Below are positions 1 through 10,620 of a stretch of DNA of 64,000 nucleotides, piece after piece. This DNA is from Pogonophryne albipinna. Its lineage: Eukaryota > Chordata > Actinopteri > Perciformes > Artedidraconidae. How positions within the stretch are numbered: the first letter of the stretch is position 1; each line of letters opens with the position of its first letter. The notes beneath the pieces are model-generated. The model worked only from the letters and a program-made list of their open reading frames with translations. It did not search any database and was not told the DNA's origin. Location: assembly GCA_028583405.1 (NCBI GenBank), contig CM053243.1, positions 35,553,420-35,617,419 on the forward strand, written 5' to 3'. Both the position numbers and the translations under genes were made by a program.

Positions 1-704
1 CTTTTCTCCATTCCTAAGTGTACATTTACAAACAGTAACCTTCCAAATACAAATAAAGGCCCACTTCACACAGAAATGTACCAAGGCTCAACTTAATACT
101 TCCATTTACCCATAAGTGACTATAGTTATGAGAATAGTTAAAAGGCTTTTCTTTTATGTACAACTATATAGTCACCAGGCTTAGTCAATCACATAACCTC
201 ACTTGTATCACATTTTGCATAAGACACATTTTCAGTGTTGAAAGAAATGTAAATGCCAACAATACAAAGCGCAAGTCCCAAAATCTACATCTATTTGATT
301 TACATAATGTATGATACTTTGACCTTGTTCTGCTTTGAATCTCTCTCAGGCAATGATGGCTCTTGTGACAGGATTGTTCAGTTAAAGTACCTTAAAAAAT
401 CCACATAAAAGGTTTTGGAGAATTTCTTGAAGTGGTGTGTTAAATATGTCATGAATTTTCAAGAGTCATTATTATCAAGGAAACAAAACCAGAAATAGAA
501 AATGAGACAAATGGTAGACAGTCCTTTCTTCATAGTGTGCATGAATGATACAATTGTAGTAATTTGATTGGTAGCCTTTGCACTTGGGAGGATGATGATC
601 GACGCAGTGAAGGGAAAGAGGGTAATTCAAAATTCACTGGGAGAGAAGGTGGATTAGTTTTGTTAGATAGTTATCAACACTTTGTTTCCTCTACCTTCCT
701 ATCC
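1..704. other. Unassigned AT-rich sequence
   Basis: No reading frame, terminal repeat or family signature was recognised here. It ends at the target duplication of the first hAT element. Confidence 0.5.
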
Positions 705-712
705 CTCTAGTG

Positions 713-1977
713 CAGGGGTATTCAACTAAAATTCAACGAGGTCCAGTTAGAGAAAATCTCCCAATGCAAAGGTCCGGAACATCAAAATGTCTAAGTTGCT
801 TTATGAATTAGTGTGATATATATTGAAGTAGCCTGTAGCTTTATCAACGTCTGCATGTAATCAACAACTGACTGCCAATCAAATACAGAAAGTACAATTC
901 ATAAACAACAATATGTATTGTGAATTAACATTGAACTATACAGATAGTAAATACTGTGGATATGTGTAATGTTCCTCTCTGGCGGCATTTAATAGGAGAA
1001 AATAAATAAAATAGCTTTTGAAAATATGTGAATCTTAAAAGTGCTTAATTTTAGATAAATAAAATAAAGTGTAGCAGCAGCTTGAGTTTCCCTTTTTCTT
1101 TGTTAACCGTTTCACATCATGACTTAACTGTTTCAGCCGATTATAGAACATATCAGTCTTTACACATCATAACAATTGAACAGTTTTAAAGTTTCTCTTT
1201 CTTTCCCTCTTATATTGCAGTCCCTCACTCGCTTTTTTTAATTCAGTGCGAGAATTGAGCTCGAGCTTGTTGTCCTGCCAGGAGTTTAAATCTGGGCTGA
1301 AATGGTGTCAGGGCCATTCTCATACACACATGCAGCTGCTCATTGGTTAGCCTCGGTTAGCCTGCGCTGGAACGATATTTAGTTTTCATTTTGATCCTGG
1401 TGGACTGATCATATTGGGCTCTGAGACTGCTTATTTTTTGTGCCCTCAGTTCTGACTTGAGAGGGAATGTTTGGTCAAACACTTGTGTTTTGTCTCATAG
1501 TGGCGTTTTGGCATTTTTAATGAGCACCACGGTCTCTGAACAAATGAGACACACTGGTTCTGTGCTCCCAGTGGGCAGGATGAACATGAAAGAGTCTGTC
1601 CACTCAGGGTTAAAAGCTCTGTTCTCACTGTCCACTTTCCTCTTCTTGGAGAGCGCCATGTGTAATTATTTGTCTCGCCCTGTCTGCCGCTAACACGCCT
1701 GTTCACTCTCCTCTCCGCTTCTCTTCCTGTATCGCTAATTATTCTCTTCACTCACTTTCCTCTCCGCTTCTATCTGCCGCTCTCTGGTCTCTTCTTCTGT
1801 GTTTCTCTCCCTGTATCGCTCACTCGTCTCTTTCGCCCCCTGTCGGCAGCGGTTAAAATAGAATCGCCCTGTAAAAATTGAAATCCCCTATTAATGTATT
1901 GATTATAGGTCCGGGTCCGTATAGGTCGGCGTCTGGGACCGGATCCGGACCGCGGTCCGCCTGTTGCCGACCCCTGC
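713..1977 (-). mobile_element. hAT DNA transposon, decayed, Charlie-like
   Basis: The ends are imperfect inverted repeats: CAGGGGTATTCAAC on the left and, read on the other strand, CAGGGGTCGGCAAC on the right. The flanks carry an 8-bp duplication, CTCTAGTG (705-712) and GTCTAGTG (1978-1985), one mismatch. Eight-base duplications and CAGGGG-type ends are hAT hallmarks. The only coding trace is the start of a transposase on the minus strand (1446-1659), so most of the gene is lost and the copy is non-autonomous. Confidence 0.85.
1446..1659 (-). pseudogene. hAT transposase N-terminus, zinc-finger relic
   Basis: Translation from the ATG at 1659 gives a basic start (MALSKKRKV), a FNPEWT segment, then a CLIC pair. 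After a stop and a frame change there is KRHYETKHK. Together these form the C-x2-C ... H-x4-H finger at the N-terminus of Charlie-type hAT transposases, the same fold seen in domesticated GTF2IRD2-like proteins. The finger would bind the transposon ends. A stop codon separates the cysteine and histidine halves, and the catalytic DDE and dimerisation regions are absent. It lies inside the hAT at 713-1977. Family placement is by motif and not by search. Confidence 0.75.
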
Positions 1978-2347
1978 GTCTAGTGCAACAAGTCTTCCAA
2001 CAGGAAGGGCTAAATGGATTGTTTGTCATTGGCTTCCCGAGTGTTTGATATGACTGTTTCTAATCTGACCCCATTCAGACGGACAACCAGGGGCGTCGCC
2101 TGGACGTGAAAACATTCGGGGCTTAGCCCACATTGTCGGCGGCCGCGGCGCTTCAGTGGAATTTTCTACTGCAACACTCCCCACATGCAAACACACAGTA
2201 CACCCGCGACTGTTACAATGAAGGCTCGATAATCAGCTCACGGCATATAGGTGTAAGCAGGGGTAAAGTGCTATTTTTTATGACTGGGGGCGGACCTCAC
2301 CTCCTCTAAATATTGAAGTTAAAAGCATCAATCTGGTGCACTTTGAG

Positions 2348-2350
<3 letters not shown>

Positions 2351-2424
<74 letters not shown>
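2351..2424. repeat. (CT)37 microsatellite
   Basis: An uninterrupted CT dinucleotide run of 74 bp inside the hAT at 2088-4082. It makes long spurious Arg-Glu frames on the minus strand. Confidence 0.97.
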
Positions 2425-2425
<1 letters not shown>

Positions 2426-2680
2426 AATGCGCTATTGCCACACACACACAGAGCCGAGCTTGAATGACACAAGCACACGTTTATTTCCATGCAACTCTCT
2501 GATTGGTCTGGTGTTATGCCTGTTGCATTCACTGAACACGGGAAATTACAGTTCTGCCGTCCTCTCTTGTGTCATGATGAGGTTCACGTAAAGCATGGTT
2601 AATGTATTATATTATTGAGGGAGAATTGTCCAGGGCTACAGAAAAAACATTCGGGCCTAAAGCCCTGAATGCCTAGGCCA

Positions 2681-4068
2681 GGGGCCTCATTTATAAAGGG
2701 ATATACGCTCAAAAGATGGCGTACGCCAGTTTCTACGCAATGTTTGCGATTTATAAAATACTAACTTGACGGGAAAATGTGCGGTCCTCCACGCAAACTC
2801 TAACCCATGCGTACGCACTAAGCACAAACACGGGAGAGACGAGAAACTGCGACACCGTTGTCAGAAGGAAGAATGGAGAGAAATATGTGGAAATAATACC
2901 ATAAATAAAATGTTACCTCTCATTTATCATATATGAAGAATTAATTTTCAAACATTGATTAAAGCCAATCTTAAAATGATTAAACAAACGCCTGTTTGCG
3001 ACTCCTCAGTGCACACAAAAACATAACTTGGAGAAATAAATAAATACAGATATGTTATTGAAAACCACCTCGAATATGTTGTGTTAATGTTATGAAATGT
3101 TTTCTCATAAATGATGCGGTAAGCAGGAGGACAGAATTATGTCTAAACTGACGCCGTTTTGCATTTCTATAGGTTGTGGATACGAGCATGGTTTTATATA
3201 CTATCATGTTTAATCGTGTTTTATGCCGTTTGCCAAGACTTGATAAGTCGCTCGTAAAACACAGGAGGTATGGAAACTAAGAACACCATATGTGGTAAAT
3301 TGTACAGCTAATATAACACAACACATTAGTTGTATTTCCTCTAACTGGTGGATATAGAGTTGCTGCGGGGAGGGGGGGGGGGGGTTGAGATGCACAGGCT
3401 GCAGTGGAGACGCTGCGCACAGCTGATCGACAGCTGGAACACAAACCACCAAATACAAACACATAATTCAGATCCAGTCGTCATGACTCCACTCCGGAGG
3501 GATTCCCCGATTATTTCTTACAGTTTCTCATCATGGAGGTGTCTCCTGTCCCCGGTACAAACACACTGCCTGAGGAAGGCTATGTGTATTGTTTTTGTCA
3601 TGAACCTTTTTCGGACCACTTATTTATTTATTTTGGTGACGATCCGACCTCCATGCTGCTACTCTGGTTCAAACTGCATCCACCAAACAATATGATTTAT
3701 CTCGACCTCCCCAAAATAACCAAAATCTGACACGGTGTGAGATGTCTTTTTTAGCTGTTCTGTCGTCATTTCCTGCTATCTTCTTCATAAAGTCAGTCAG
3801 AATGAATGAATGAATGGGCGTTTCTTTGACTATTTATAGGCAAATATGGGCGTTACGTGAAGCCCGCAAAAGCTGCACCGCATTTTGAGTGGGTTGTGAT
3901 TTATAAAGGGAAACCGGCGTAGGAAGTGCTGTACGCACTTTCCTCCCCGGGCGCAATGTTTGGTGAATCGGAAAATGTCGGAACATTTCTGTACCTATTT
4001 TTGGGATTTCTACTACGTAAACAACCTTCCCACGTGAATCCTACGCACGGTGTTATAAATGAGGCCCC
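2681..4068. mobile_element. TIR element with GGGGCCTCATTTATAA ends
   Basis: The first 16 bases, GGGGCCTCATTTATAA, are repeated perfectly in inverted orientation at the right end (4053-4068). Subterminal sequence on both sides is rich in TACGC motifs, and an internal 'gatttataaaggga' copy near 3899 resembles the left terminus. No transposase is visible. The duplication is ambiguous because the flanks share CCA/GG letters with the element ends. It sits 14 bp from the right end of the enclosing hAT, so it is the younger insertion. Superfamily not assigned. Confidence 0.75.
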
Positions 4069-4090
4069 AGGCGACGCCACTGCGGACAAC

Positions 4091-5755
4091 ATTGTTATCA
4101 GAGACTGCTAAACCAGTTACAACTGAAAAGTAAGTTACAAAAATATTGATAAAACTGATTTGCTCCCACCAAGCTTGAAATGTGGTTATGTCAATGCATA
4201 CAACCTATTTGTTAATGTACGCAGAGATTTTGAAAGTATTCCCCTGACTGATATATAAACAGATCTGAAACAGCAGTTTCCTGTGTGTTGTCTTACTGAG
4301 GACAGTCTCCTAGTAACCTATACTCCCCACTGAAAAGTATTCTAAATCTGTAAATCAGTAAGGGAAAATATTGTGAACAACACATTGATTTGGACCATCG
4401 TGCATCTTAACAGAAGTCCTTTGAGGGCCAGTCATGAATGTATCAGATAACTGGATACCTTTTTTTTCCTATTTGTTACCACAATCATGCACTACTGTAT
4501 ATTTCTATAAGATAGAATGCATACAATTCAATATGTATGTATTGTAATAAGTGTACTCTTTATGGGTAAAAAAGTCATTTGGGCTTTTTGAGAATCGTGA
4601 CCAAATGTGGCAACTATTTCAAAACCACCTCAGCATAGTGTGGTTCCTGAGGCCTTGGACAGCAAAAAAAAAATGTCAACAACCAGAAGACCATATGGGA
4701 CACTTCCAATATATATACATTTAAATATGTTGTGATGCTGTGGACACAGACTGACTTCTAGACCCTCAAGAAAACAGTTTTTCTCAATTGTGCTGTGTCA
4801 TCAAATGGTCCCAAGTCCAGGTAATACTGGTTTTGACCCAGGCTTTTTTTACTATGAGAGTCCTAGCCTGAAAATTGTCAGCTAATGTCTAGACTACAAC
4901 TTGGTCCTTTCTTGTCATGTTTTTTTTTTCTTATCAGCAGGAAATTAGAAGACATGTAGTGGGGCAGCAGGACATCACCCCTCATTCTGTAGGAAATTAA
5001 AAAAGAAAAAAAGCCCTTGATAGCCTTAAAAAGTAATTTGCACTAAACAAGCACTGTCTGCCGAAATGTCACTGCAAAAAAAATTTGAGGGTCTTGTATT
5101 AGCCACATATGGCTCTTGTAGTCGGGAATGAATGGTGACCCGAGGTTACGTTCGCACTTTGATAGTCTGAGCAGCAATACTTCTCTCTACTAGAGGCTAA
5201 AGGGCTTTCTAAACACATTCATGGCTACACACTGTTAAAGATCTGGTTCTCCAGAAAAGCACACAGAGGTAACACCTTCATGCAACTCTAGGCAAATGTG
5301 TGATGCATTAAAAGGAGTGAAGACAAAGGTAGACCTGACCTTTAGAAAATGTATGGATAGAGTGCTAAGGCATTTATCATTTTCTAATTAAGTAATGTGG
5401 CAAAGGCATATCTTGTGGGCCCAAAGACTGTGGTGAAATGGCTCTCTATCAGTGTGAAATTATTACAAAGCCATGTTTAATTAATGAAAATATGACCCAA
5501 GTGTCAGAGCTAATTCATCACACATGCCATTGTCTCAGTCTTTACTGTAGCAAAGGTCGTGGTATTATCATAAAAAGAATAGAAGCTGAAAAAGGCTATA
5601 TTTACAATTCTATTTTAAATGATTGTAGAATCCGATACACTCACTTAAAATTCAGTTCATTGAAACGCTCCAGAAATGATCTTTTGTTAAAAAATAAAGA
5701 TTCAGGGGAAAAATAAAAAAGAAGAAATCCAGTGTACCAACCATGTTAAACTGAA
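4091..5755. other. Unassigned sequence
   Basis: No transposon terminus, splice-flanked exon or recognisable protein was found. A 92-codon open frame at 5438-5716 (plus) has no motif I recognise and no supporting context, so I do not call it a gene. Confidence 0.4.
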
Positions 5756-5780
5756 TATACACTCACCGACCAATTTATTT

Positions 5781-6436
5781 TTCCACCTCAAAAACATTGC
5801 CCATCTCCGCCCATCCCGTCTCCGCCCATCACTCTCCTCCTCTGCTGCTGAAACCCTGATTCATGCATTCATCACATCACGACTCGACTACTGCAATAGC
5901 ATCCTCTACGGTATACCATCCAACCTCCTCAATAAACTACAACATATCCAGAACTCTGCTGCCCACCTCCTCACCCACACCGGCTCCCGAGACCACATCA
6001 CTCCCGTCCTCCAGAACCTCCACTGGCTCCCCGTCAGTCAAAGAATTGACTTCAAAGTCCTCCTCATTACTCACAAAGCCCTCAACAATCAGGCCCCCCC
6101 CCTACCTCACAGACCTGCTGCACCACCACGCCCCTTCCCGCTGCCTCCGCTCATCAGAAGCCAACCTCCTATCCATCCGCATCAAGCACCGAACCTGGGG
6201 AGACAGAGCCTTCTCCGTCTGGAACTCACTCCCACAACCCATCAGAGACTGCACTGACCTCACCACCTTCAAACAACTTCAATCTGGCTTTTAATGTGTG
6301 ATTGTTGTTATATTGCTTGATTTTAAATTTGACTTCAACTATATGTATTTGTTGTTCTTTTCTTTTCACTATCTCTGTAAAGCGACTTTGAGCACCTGTA
6401 AAAGCGCTTACAAAATAAATCTATTATTATTTATGT
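5781..6436 (+). mobile_element. 5'-truncated L2-type LINE 3' end
   Basis: This segment separates the Tc1 left terminus from the Tc1 subterminal sequence that starts near 6437, so it is an insertion. It carries the C-terminus of a LINE reverse transcriptase on the plus strand, followed by a short AT-rich 3' end with an AATAAA-like stretch near 6415. I see no clear target duplication. Confidence 0.7.
5782..6294 (+). pseudogene. LINE reverse transcriptase C-terminal fragment, frameshifted
   Basis: From 5782 the frame reads FHLKNIAHLRP, then LIHAFITSRLDYCNSILYG, then HITPVLQNLHWLPV. These are the conserved thumb-region blocks of L2/CR1-type LINE polymerases (LDYCN and LHWLP). The frame is lost at a run of C near 6101-6109 and resumes one frame over with SRCLRSSEANLL and WGDRAFSVWNSLP, ending at the stop near 6294. 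The catalytic palm (YADD) is absent, so only the last part of ORF2 was inserted. The same blocks recur at 7413-8025, 11005-11613 and 57115-58974. Confidence 0.8.
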
Positions 6437-7214
6437 TGTACACCTTGCTAGTACCGGGATAGTCCCCCCAGCCTTAATTATTTGTGGCATATACTCAACA
6501 AGGTGCTGGAAACATTCCGAAGAGATTTTGGTCCATATTGACACGATAGCATCACGCAATTTCTGCAGATTTGTCAGCTACACATCCATGATGCCAATCT
6601 CTCGTTCCACCACATCCAAAAGGTGCTCAATTGGATTTAGATCTGGTGACTGTCGAGGCAATTTGAGTTCAGTGAACTCATCGTCATGTTCAAGAAACCA
6701 GTTGAGCTTTTTGACATTGCACGTTATCCTGCTGGAAGTAGCCATCAGAAGATGGGTACACTGTGGTCATAAAAGGATGGACATGGTCAGAAACAATACT
6801 CAGGTGGGCTGTGGCATTTAAACAATGCTCAATTGGAACCAAGGGGCCTTGTATGCCAATAAAATATCCCCCACACAATAACACCACCACCACCAGCAGT
6901 CTGAACCGTTGATACAAAGCATCTTGAAAGCAAGATGTATCCATGCTTTCATGTTGTTTACGGCAAATTCTGAGCCTACCATCCGAACGTCACAGCAGAA
7001 ATCGAGACTCATCAGACCAGGCAACATTTTTCCAATTTTCTATTGTCCAATTTTGGTGAGCCCGTGCAAATCGTAGCCTCAGTCTCCTGTTCCTAGCTGA
7101 CAGGAGTGGCCCCCGGTGTGGTCTTCTGCTGCTGTAGCCCATCTGCTTCAAGGTTCCACGTGTTGTGTATTCAGAGATGGTCTTCTGCATACCTTGGTTG
7201 TACCGAGTGGTTAT

Positions 7215-8025
7215 CCAATCCAATCCAATCCACTTTATTTATATAGCACAGTTTAAAAACAGAGGGTTTGCCAAAGTGCTTCACAATGAACATAACATTA
7301 TAATAAAATATAATATTACACGAAAAGATAAAAAAGCACACATAAGAATAAATACAAGGCACATAAAGGCTATGGACAGACAGTAAAAGCATACAAATAG
7401 GTATGACATAGGTCAGACTGACTGGTAAGCGAGGGAAAAGAGGTGGGTTTTTAGGCGGGACTTAAAAGCTTCAAGAGTGGGCGACAATTTAACATGAGGG
7501 GGCAGGTCGTTCCAGAGCCTGGGGGCTACCGATGAGAACGCTCGGTCTCCCCTGGTCTTTTTCTTTGTTTTTGGGACTACCAGCAGCAGCTGATCAGCCG
7601 ACCTCAAAGCCCTTGAGGGGGTGTACACCTGTAAGAGGTCGGAGATGTACTCTGGGGCCAGCCCATTAAGAGATTTAAAAACAAACAATAAAATCTTAAA
7701 ATGGACTCTAAAATGGACAGGAAGCCAGTGGAGCGAAGCCAGAACTGGTGTGATGTGGTCAAACTTGCGGGTTCCTGTAAGCAGCCGCGCCGCAGCGTAT
7801 TGTACAAGCTGCAGGCGGGCCAGCGAAGTCTTATTTAGGCCGGCATAAAGTGCATTACAATAATCTAAACGAGTTGAAACAAAGGCATGAATTACACGCT
7901 CAAAGTTTAAAAAGGATAAAAGCGGTTTAATTTTGGACAGGAGCCTCAAGTGATAAAAACTGTATTTAACCACAGAGTTTATCTGTTTATCTAATTTAAA
8001 AGCACTGTCGATTTTGACACCCAGA
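7215..8025 (-). mobile_element. 5'-truncated L2-type LINE fragment in Tc1 gene
   Basis: On the minus strand it ends at the short tandem tail GGATTGGATTGG (plus-strand CCAATCC repeats, 7215-7231). The bases TTAT occur on both sides (7211-7214 and 8026-8029) and may be a short duplication. Removing this block joins the Tc1 sequence on both sides, which confirms it as an insertion. Confidence 0.82.
7413..8025 (-). pseudogene. LINE reverse transcriptase C-terminus
   Basis: A continuous minus-strand frame reads LGVKIDSAFKLDKQINSVVK, then VIHAFVSTRLDYCNALYAGL, LQLVQYAAARLLTGTRK, HITPVLASLHWLPV, ALRSADQLLLVVP and GDRAFSSVAPRLWNDLP. These are the thumb and C-terminal blocks of L2-clade LINE ORF2. 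It has no palm domain or endonuclease because the insertion is truncated at its 5' side near 8025; the open frame runs on into Tc1 sequence to 8051 by chance. The frame is intact to its stop, which suggests this copy is younger than the one at 5782-6294. Confidence 0.85.
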
Positions 8026-8434
8026 TTATTTGAATTACTGTTGTCTTTCAATCATCTTTAACCAGTCTGTCCATTTTCCTCTGACCTCTGGCATCAACAA
8101 GGCATTTTCGCCCAGAGAACTGCCGCTCACTGGATGTTTTCCCTTTTTCTGACCATTCTATTAAACCTTAGAGATGGTTGTGGGTGAAAATCCCAGTAGA
8201 TCAGCAGTTTCTGAAACACTCAGACCAGCCGTCTGGCACCAACAACCATGCAACGATCAAAGTCACTTAAATCACCTTTCTTCCCCATTCTGATGGTCGT
8301 ACCAGGTCGTACAGTATTCACCATATCTACATGCCTCAATGCATTGAGTTGCTGCCGTGTGATTGGCTGATTAGATATTTGCGTTAAAGAGCAGTTGAAC
8401 AGGTGTACCTAATAAAGTGGCCAGTGAGTGTATA

Positions 8435-8898
8435 TTGCTCTACAATCCATGTTTACATACAAATATATTGTTCATGAAGACATTGTTTTGAGGGTGGTGG
8501 AGATAGCATTATGTTGATGTAACAGAGTTAAAGATGACATTTATTTGAATGCTGTTGTTTAAACTGTTGTGTCTGATCAGCCGTACTGTCCACATAATCT
8601 TTTCATTTCCAAGACAGCAAAGTCTGCATAAGAATAACACCAACATCATGTACATGCCCACTCCTTTCAAGAGACTGTGCCATTCTTCTTACATCTGAGC
8701 AATAAATCCTTCCTTTCATGGGATTCAGAATCATAGTACTCACTGTTGTTTAAACAAACAATTAACATCTATGGCTCAGTAATGGAGATTCAAATGCTGT
8801 TTCACTTAATGACAGCTGTATGAAAAGCAGATTCAGTATGCAGTCTTCTTTTATGTTCTGTGCGGAGTGAACATAAACATAAACAAAAATCACAAAAC
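8435..8898. other. Unassigned sequence
   Basis: AT-rich sequence between the Tc1 element and the next hAT. No feature recognised. Confidence 0.4.
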
Positions 8899-8906
8899 AT
8901 CTACAG

Positions 8907-10340
8907 CAGGGGTGCACAACCTTTTTTGAACTGAGAGCTACTTTTAAAGTTGCCAGTCTGCCGAGATCTACCAGTCCAAATAGAGAGGTGTAGCCATTAC
9001 TGACAGCCTACTACCAGGTAAATACACACTTCTACTTGTATAAAACTGACCTTTGTACGATGAATACTTCATAAAATACTGCAGATCCTTTATCTTACCT
9101 CTTTCTAATCTACACACATACAAGTATTTAACTGAAGTTACACAACAGTGTTGTTGATACAGAGTTGGAGTTTATTCACAAGTCACATACTACAGTGGGT
9201 AATGTTTTCAAGAAACATTGAACAGTGCTGCCACATATGACACAGGACAAAAAGAAAAGACTCTGAACCCTTTCTTTGCCATTATATAAAAATAGTGTTG
9301 CTACAAAAGTATAAATTAGGCTTAATAATAAGACAACTCAGATCTGAAGCTACACAGGAATCTGCTGCCAAAGTGCAATAAAAAAGACCAAATTAATTGA
9401 ATCAAACCCTTTTTTGTAGCATTTTAGTAGAGTATAAAAATAAATGCCTTTAAAATAGGATGCAAGCAACACTAGTTTCTTAACCTGAATTGATAATAGA
9501 CTAATCAATGTAAGTTTGCATTCTTATACCATTTTGTACAATAATTATAATGAATAAGTTCAAACAAACTAAAACTTACAGCTGATCAATAACGGTATCT
9601 AACTTGAGTTTTTATTATATCAAAAACCTGTTGAAATGCTACTGTTATTTTTACTGTCCCCCAAAAGTGCATCGACAGCCTCCAGGAATGCTTCTTTCAC
9701 AACTTCGCCGTCTTTGAAAGACTTGATAAGAACGTGACGGACACGATAAGATGCTATGGTAGCAGACTTGCTCTTGTTGTTGGGCCTGGTGAAAATGGAC
9801 TGCTGTCCTTTCAGGCCCCTCCCCTTTTGGGAGCGTAGGGCAGAATTAGGAGGGAATTCCGTCTCGTAGCGTTTGTGCACCGTTTTGAAATGCCGCTCCT
9901 AAATTACCCTTCTTCGATAAAGCCACGCTCGCATTGCAGATGAGACAGATGGACTTTGAATGGGAATAGATACAAAAATAAACATCCTCCCACTCGGGAG
10001 TGAAATTATATATTTTGGGCTTTTTTGCTTCTGCCATAATTGCGGTCTTGTGTGTGTGCGGACTGTCACTCCTGTTGACGGTTGACACGGTTGACACAGA
10101 CAACCTCAGCGAAATAGTGCCCACTGCCCACCAGCCACGCCCCGACACATGGGGTCACGTCGGCCAATCACAAAGCTTTGATGCGTTCAAGTGCATTATT
10201 CTGGCACAGGAAGATTATGTTATAGGACATTAATGATAAAACAGAATATTGTTGTTCTATTTTTAGACACATCTCGCGATCGACTGGGAATCTCCCTGCG
10301 ATCGACCGGTCGATCGCGATCGACTGGTTGGGCACCCCTG
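8907..10340 (-). mobile_element. hAT transposon with partial transposase
   Basis: The termini are CAGGGGTGCACAACC and, on the other strand at the right end, CAGGGGTGCCCAACC. They are flanked by a perfect 8-bp duplication ATCTACAG at 8899-8906 and 10341-10348. The right subterminal region holds a run of overlapping GATCG palindromes (10275-10323), a plausible transposase-binding array. The transposase start lies on the minus strand; the catalytic part is missing. Confidence 0.92.
9620..10037 (-). pseudogene. hAT transposase N-terminal relic
   Basis: From the ATG at 10037 the minus strand reads MAEAKKPKIYNFTPEWED, then SICLICNASVALSKKGNL, the C-x2-C half of the N-terminal zinc finger. After a frame change comes HKRYETEFPPNSALRSQK and then a helical region (FKDGEVVKEAFLEAVDALL) before a stop near 9620. 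This order matches the N-terminus of Charlie-type hAT transposases, related to vertebrate proteins domesticated from them. The DDE core and C-terminal dimerisation domain are absent. One frameshift lies between the finger halves (about 9880-9900). Confidence 0.78.
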
Positions 10341-10620
10341 ATCTACAGTAATCATTTTTCTTAGACAAATTCTCAAACATAGTCATATTTCAATAATTAG
10401 GTCAGCTGTGGCTTCCATTATTGTTTGCAACTGCGCCTGCATATTATGATGCGTATAGCTAATGAAGAAAGCTTTGAAAATGACTCAGATGTTTTAGTAA
10501 GTGTACCAAACATGCAGGCCTTATTCGCAACTCTAACTGGCAGGGTATACGTATTTAAAAAAAAACCTGCTTATAAAATGAAAGCCCACATCCCGGGGAG
10601 CGTCAAAATGGCCTTTATTA

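Larger units (their letters stand above)
2088..4082. mobile_element. Non-autonomous hAT element carrying a nested insertion
   Basis: The left end CAGGGGCGTCGCCTGG and the right end (read on the opposite strand, CAGTGGCGTCGCCTGG) are 16-bp inverted repeats with one mismatch. They are flanked by a perfect 8-bp duplication CGGACAAC at 2080-2087 and 4083-4090. No transposase motif is visible. Most of the length is a (CT) microsatellite and a second element (2681-4068) inserted close to the right terminus. Part of the left half (about 2160-2350) also occurs in inverted orientation at about 49062-49215 inside another hAT. Confidence 0.9.
6470..8288 (-). pseudogene. Tc1-like transposase, interrupted relic
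   Basis: Tc1 transposases cut and paste their element with a DDE catalytic core after helix-turn-helix binding to the ends. On the minus strand the relic starts at an ATG at 8288 (MGKKGDLSDFDRC), the usual Tc1 helix-turn-helix start. It continues to about 8030, is broken by the LINE at 7215-8025, and resumes with ITTRYNQGMQ. Then come GYSSRRPHRGPLLSA and WKNVAWSDESRFLL (first catalytic D), and HVHPFMTTVYPSSDGYFQQDN (second D). The region past the QQDN box towards 6470 keeps the sequence but not one open frame. Stops and frameshifts are throughout, so it cannot make enzyme. Confidence 0.82.
5758..8432 (-). mobile_element. Tc1-like transposon interrupted by two LINE fragments
   Basis: The left terminus TACACTCACCGACCAATTTA and the right terminus (opposite strand TACACTCACTGGCCACTTTA) are inverted repeats next to TA dinucleotides (5756-5757, 8433-8434). 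TA is the duplication of the Tc1/mariner superfamily. The interior is a Tc1 transposase relic on the minus strand. Two LINE pieces were inserted later: one next to the left terminus (about 5781-6436) and one inside the coding region (7215-8025). Without them the element would be about 1.2 kb, the usual Tc1 size. Confidence 0.85.

Noticed and set aside
2278..2532. Minus-strand frame with a long Arg-Glu repeat
   Set aside because: It is the (CT)37 microsatellite read in frame, not a protein.
5438..5716. 92-codon plus-strand frame
   Set aside because: No recognisable motif, AT-rich codons, no splice or promoter context; not distinguishable from chance.
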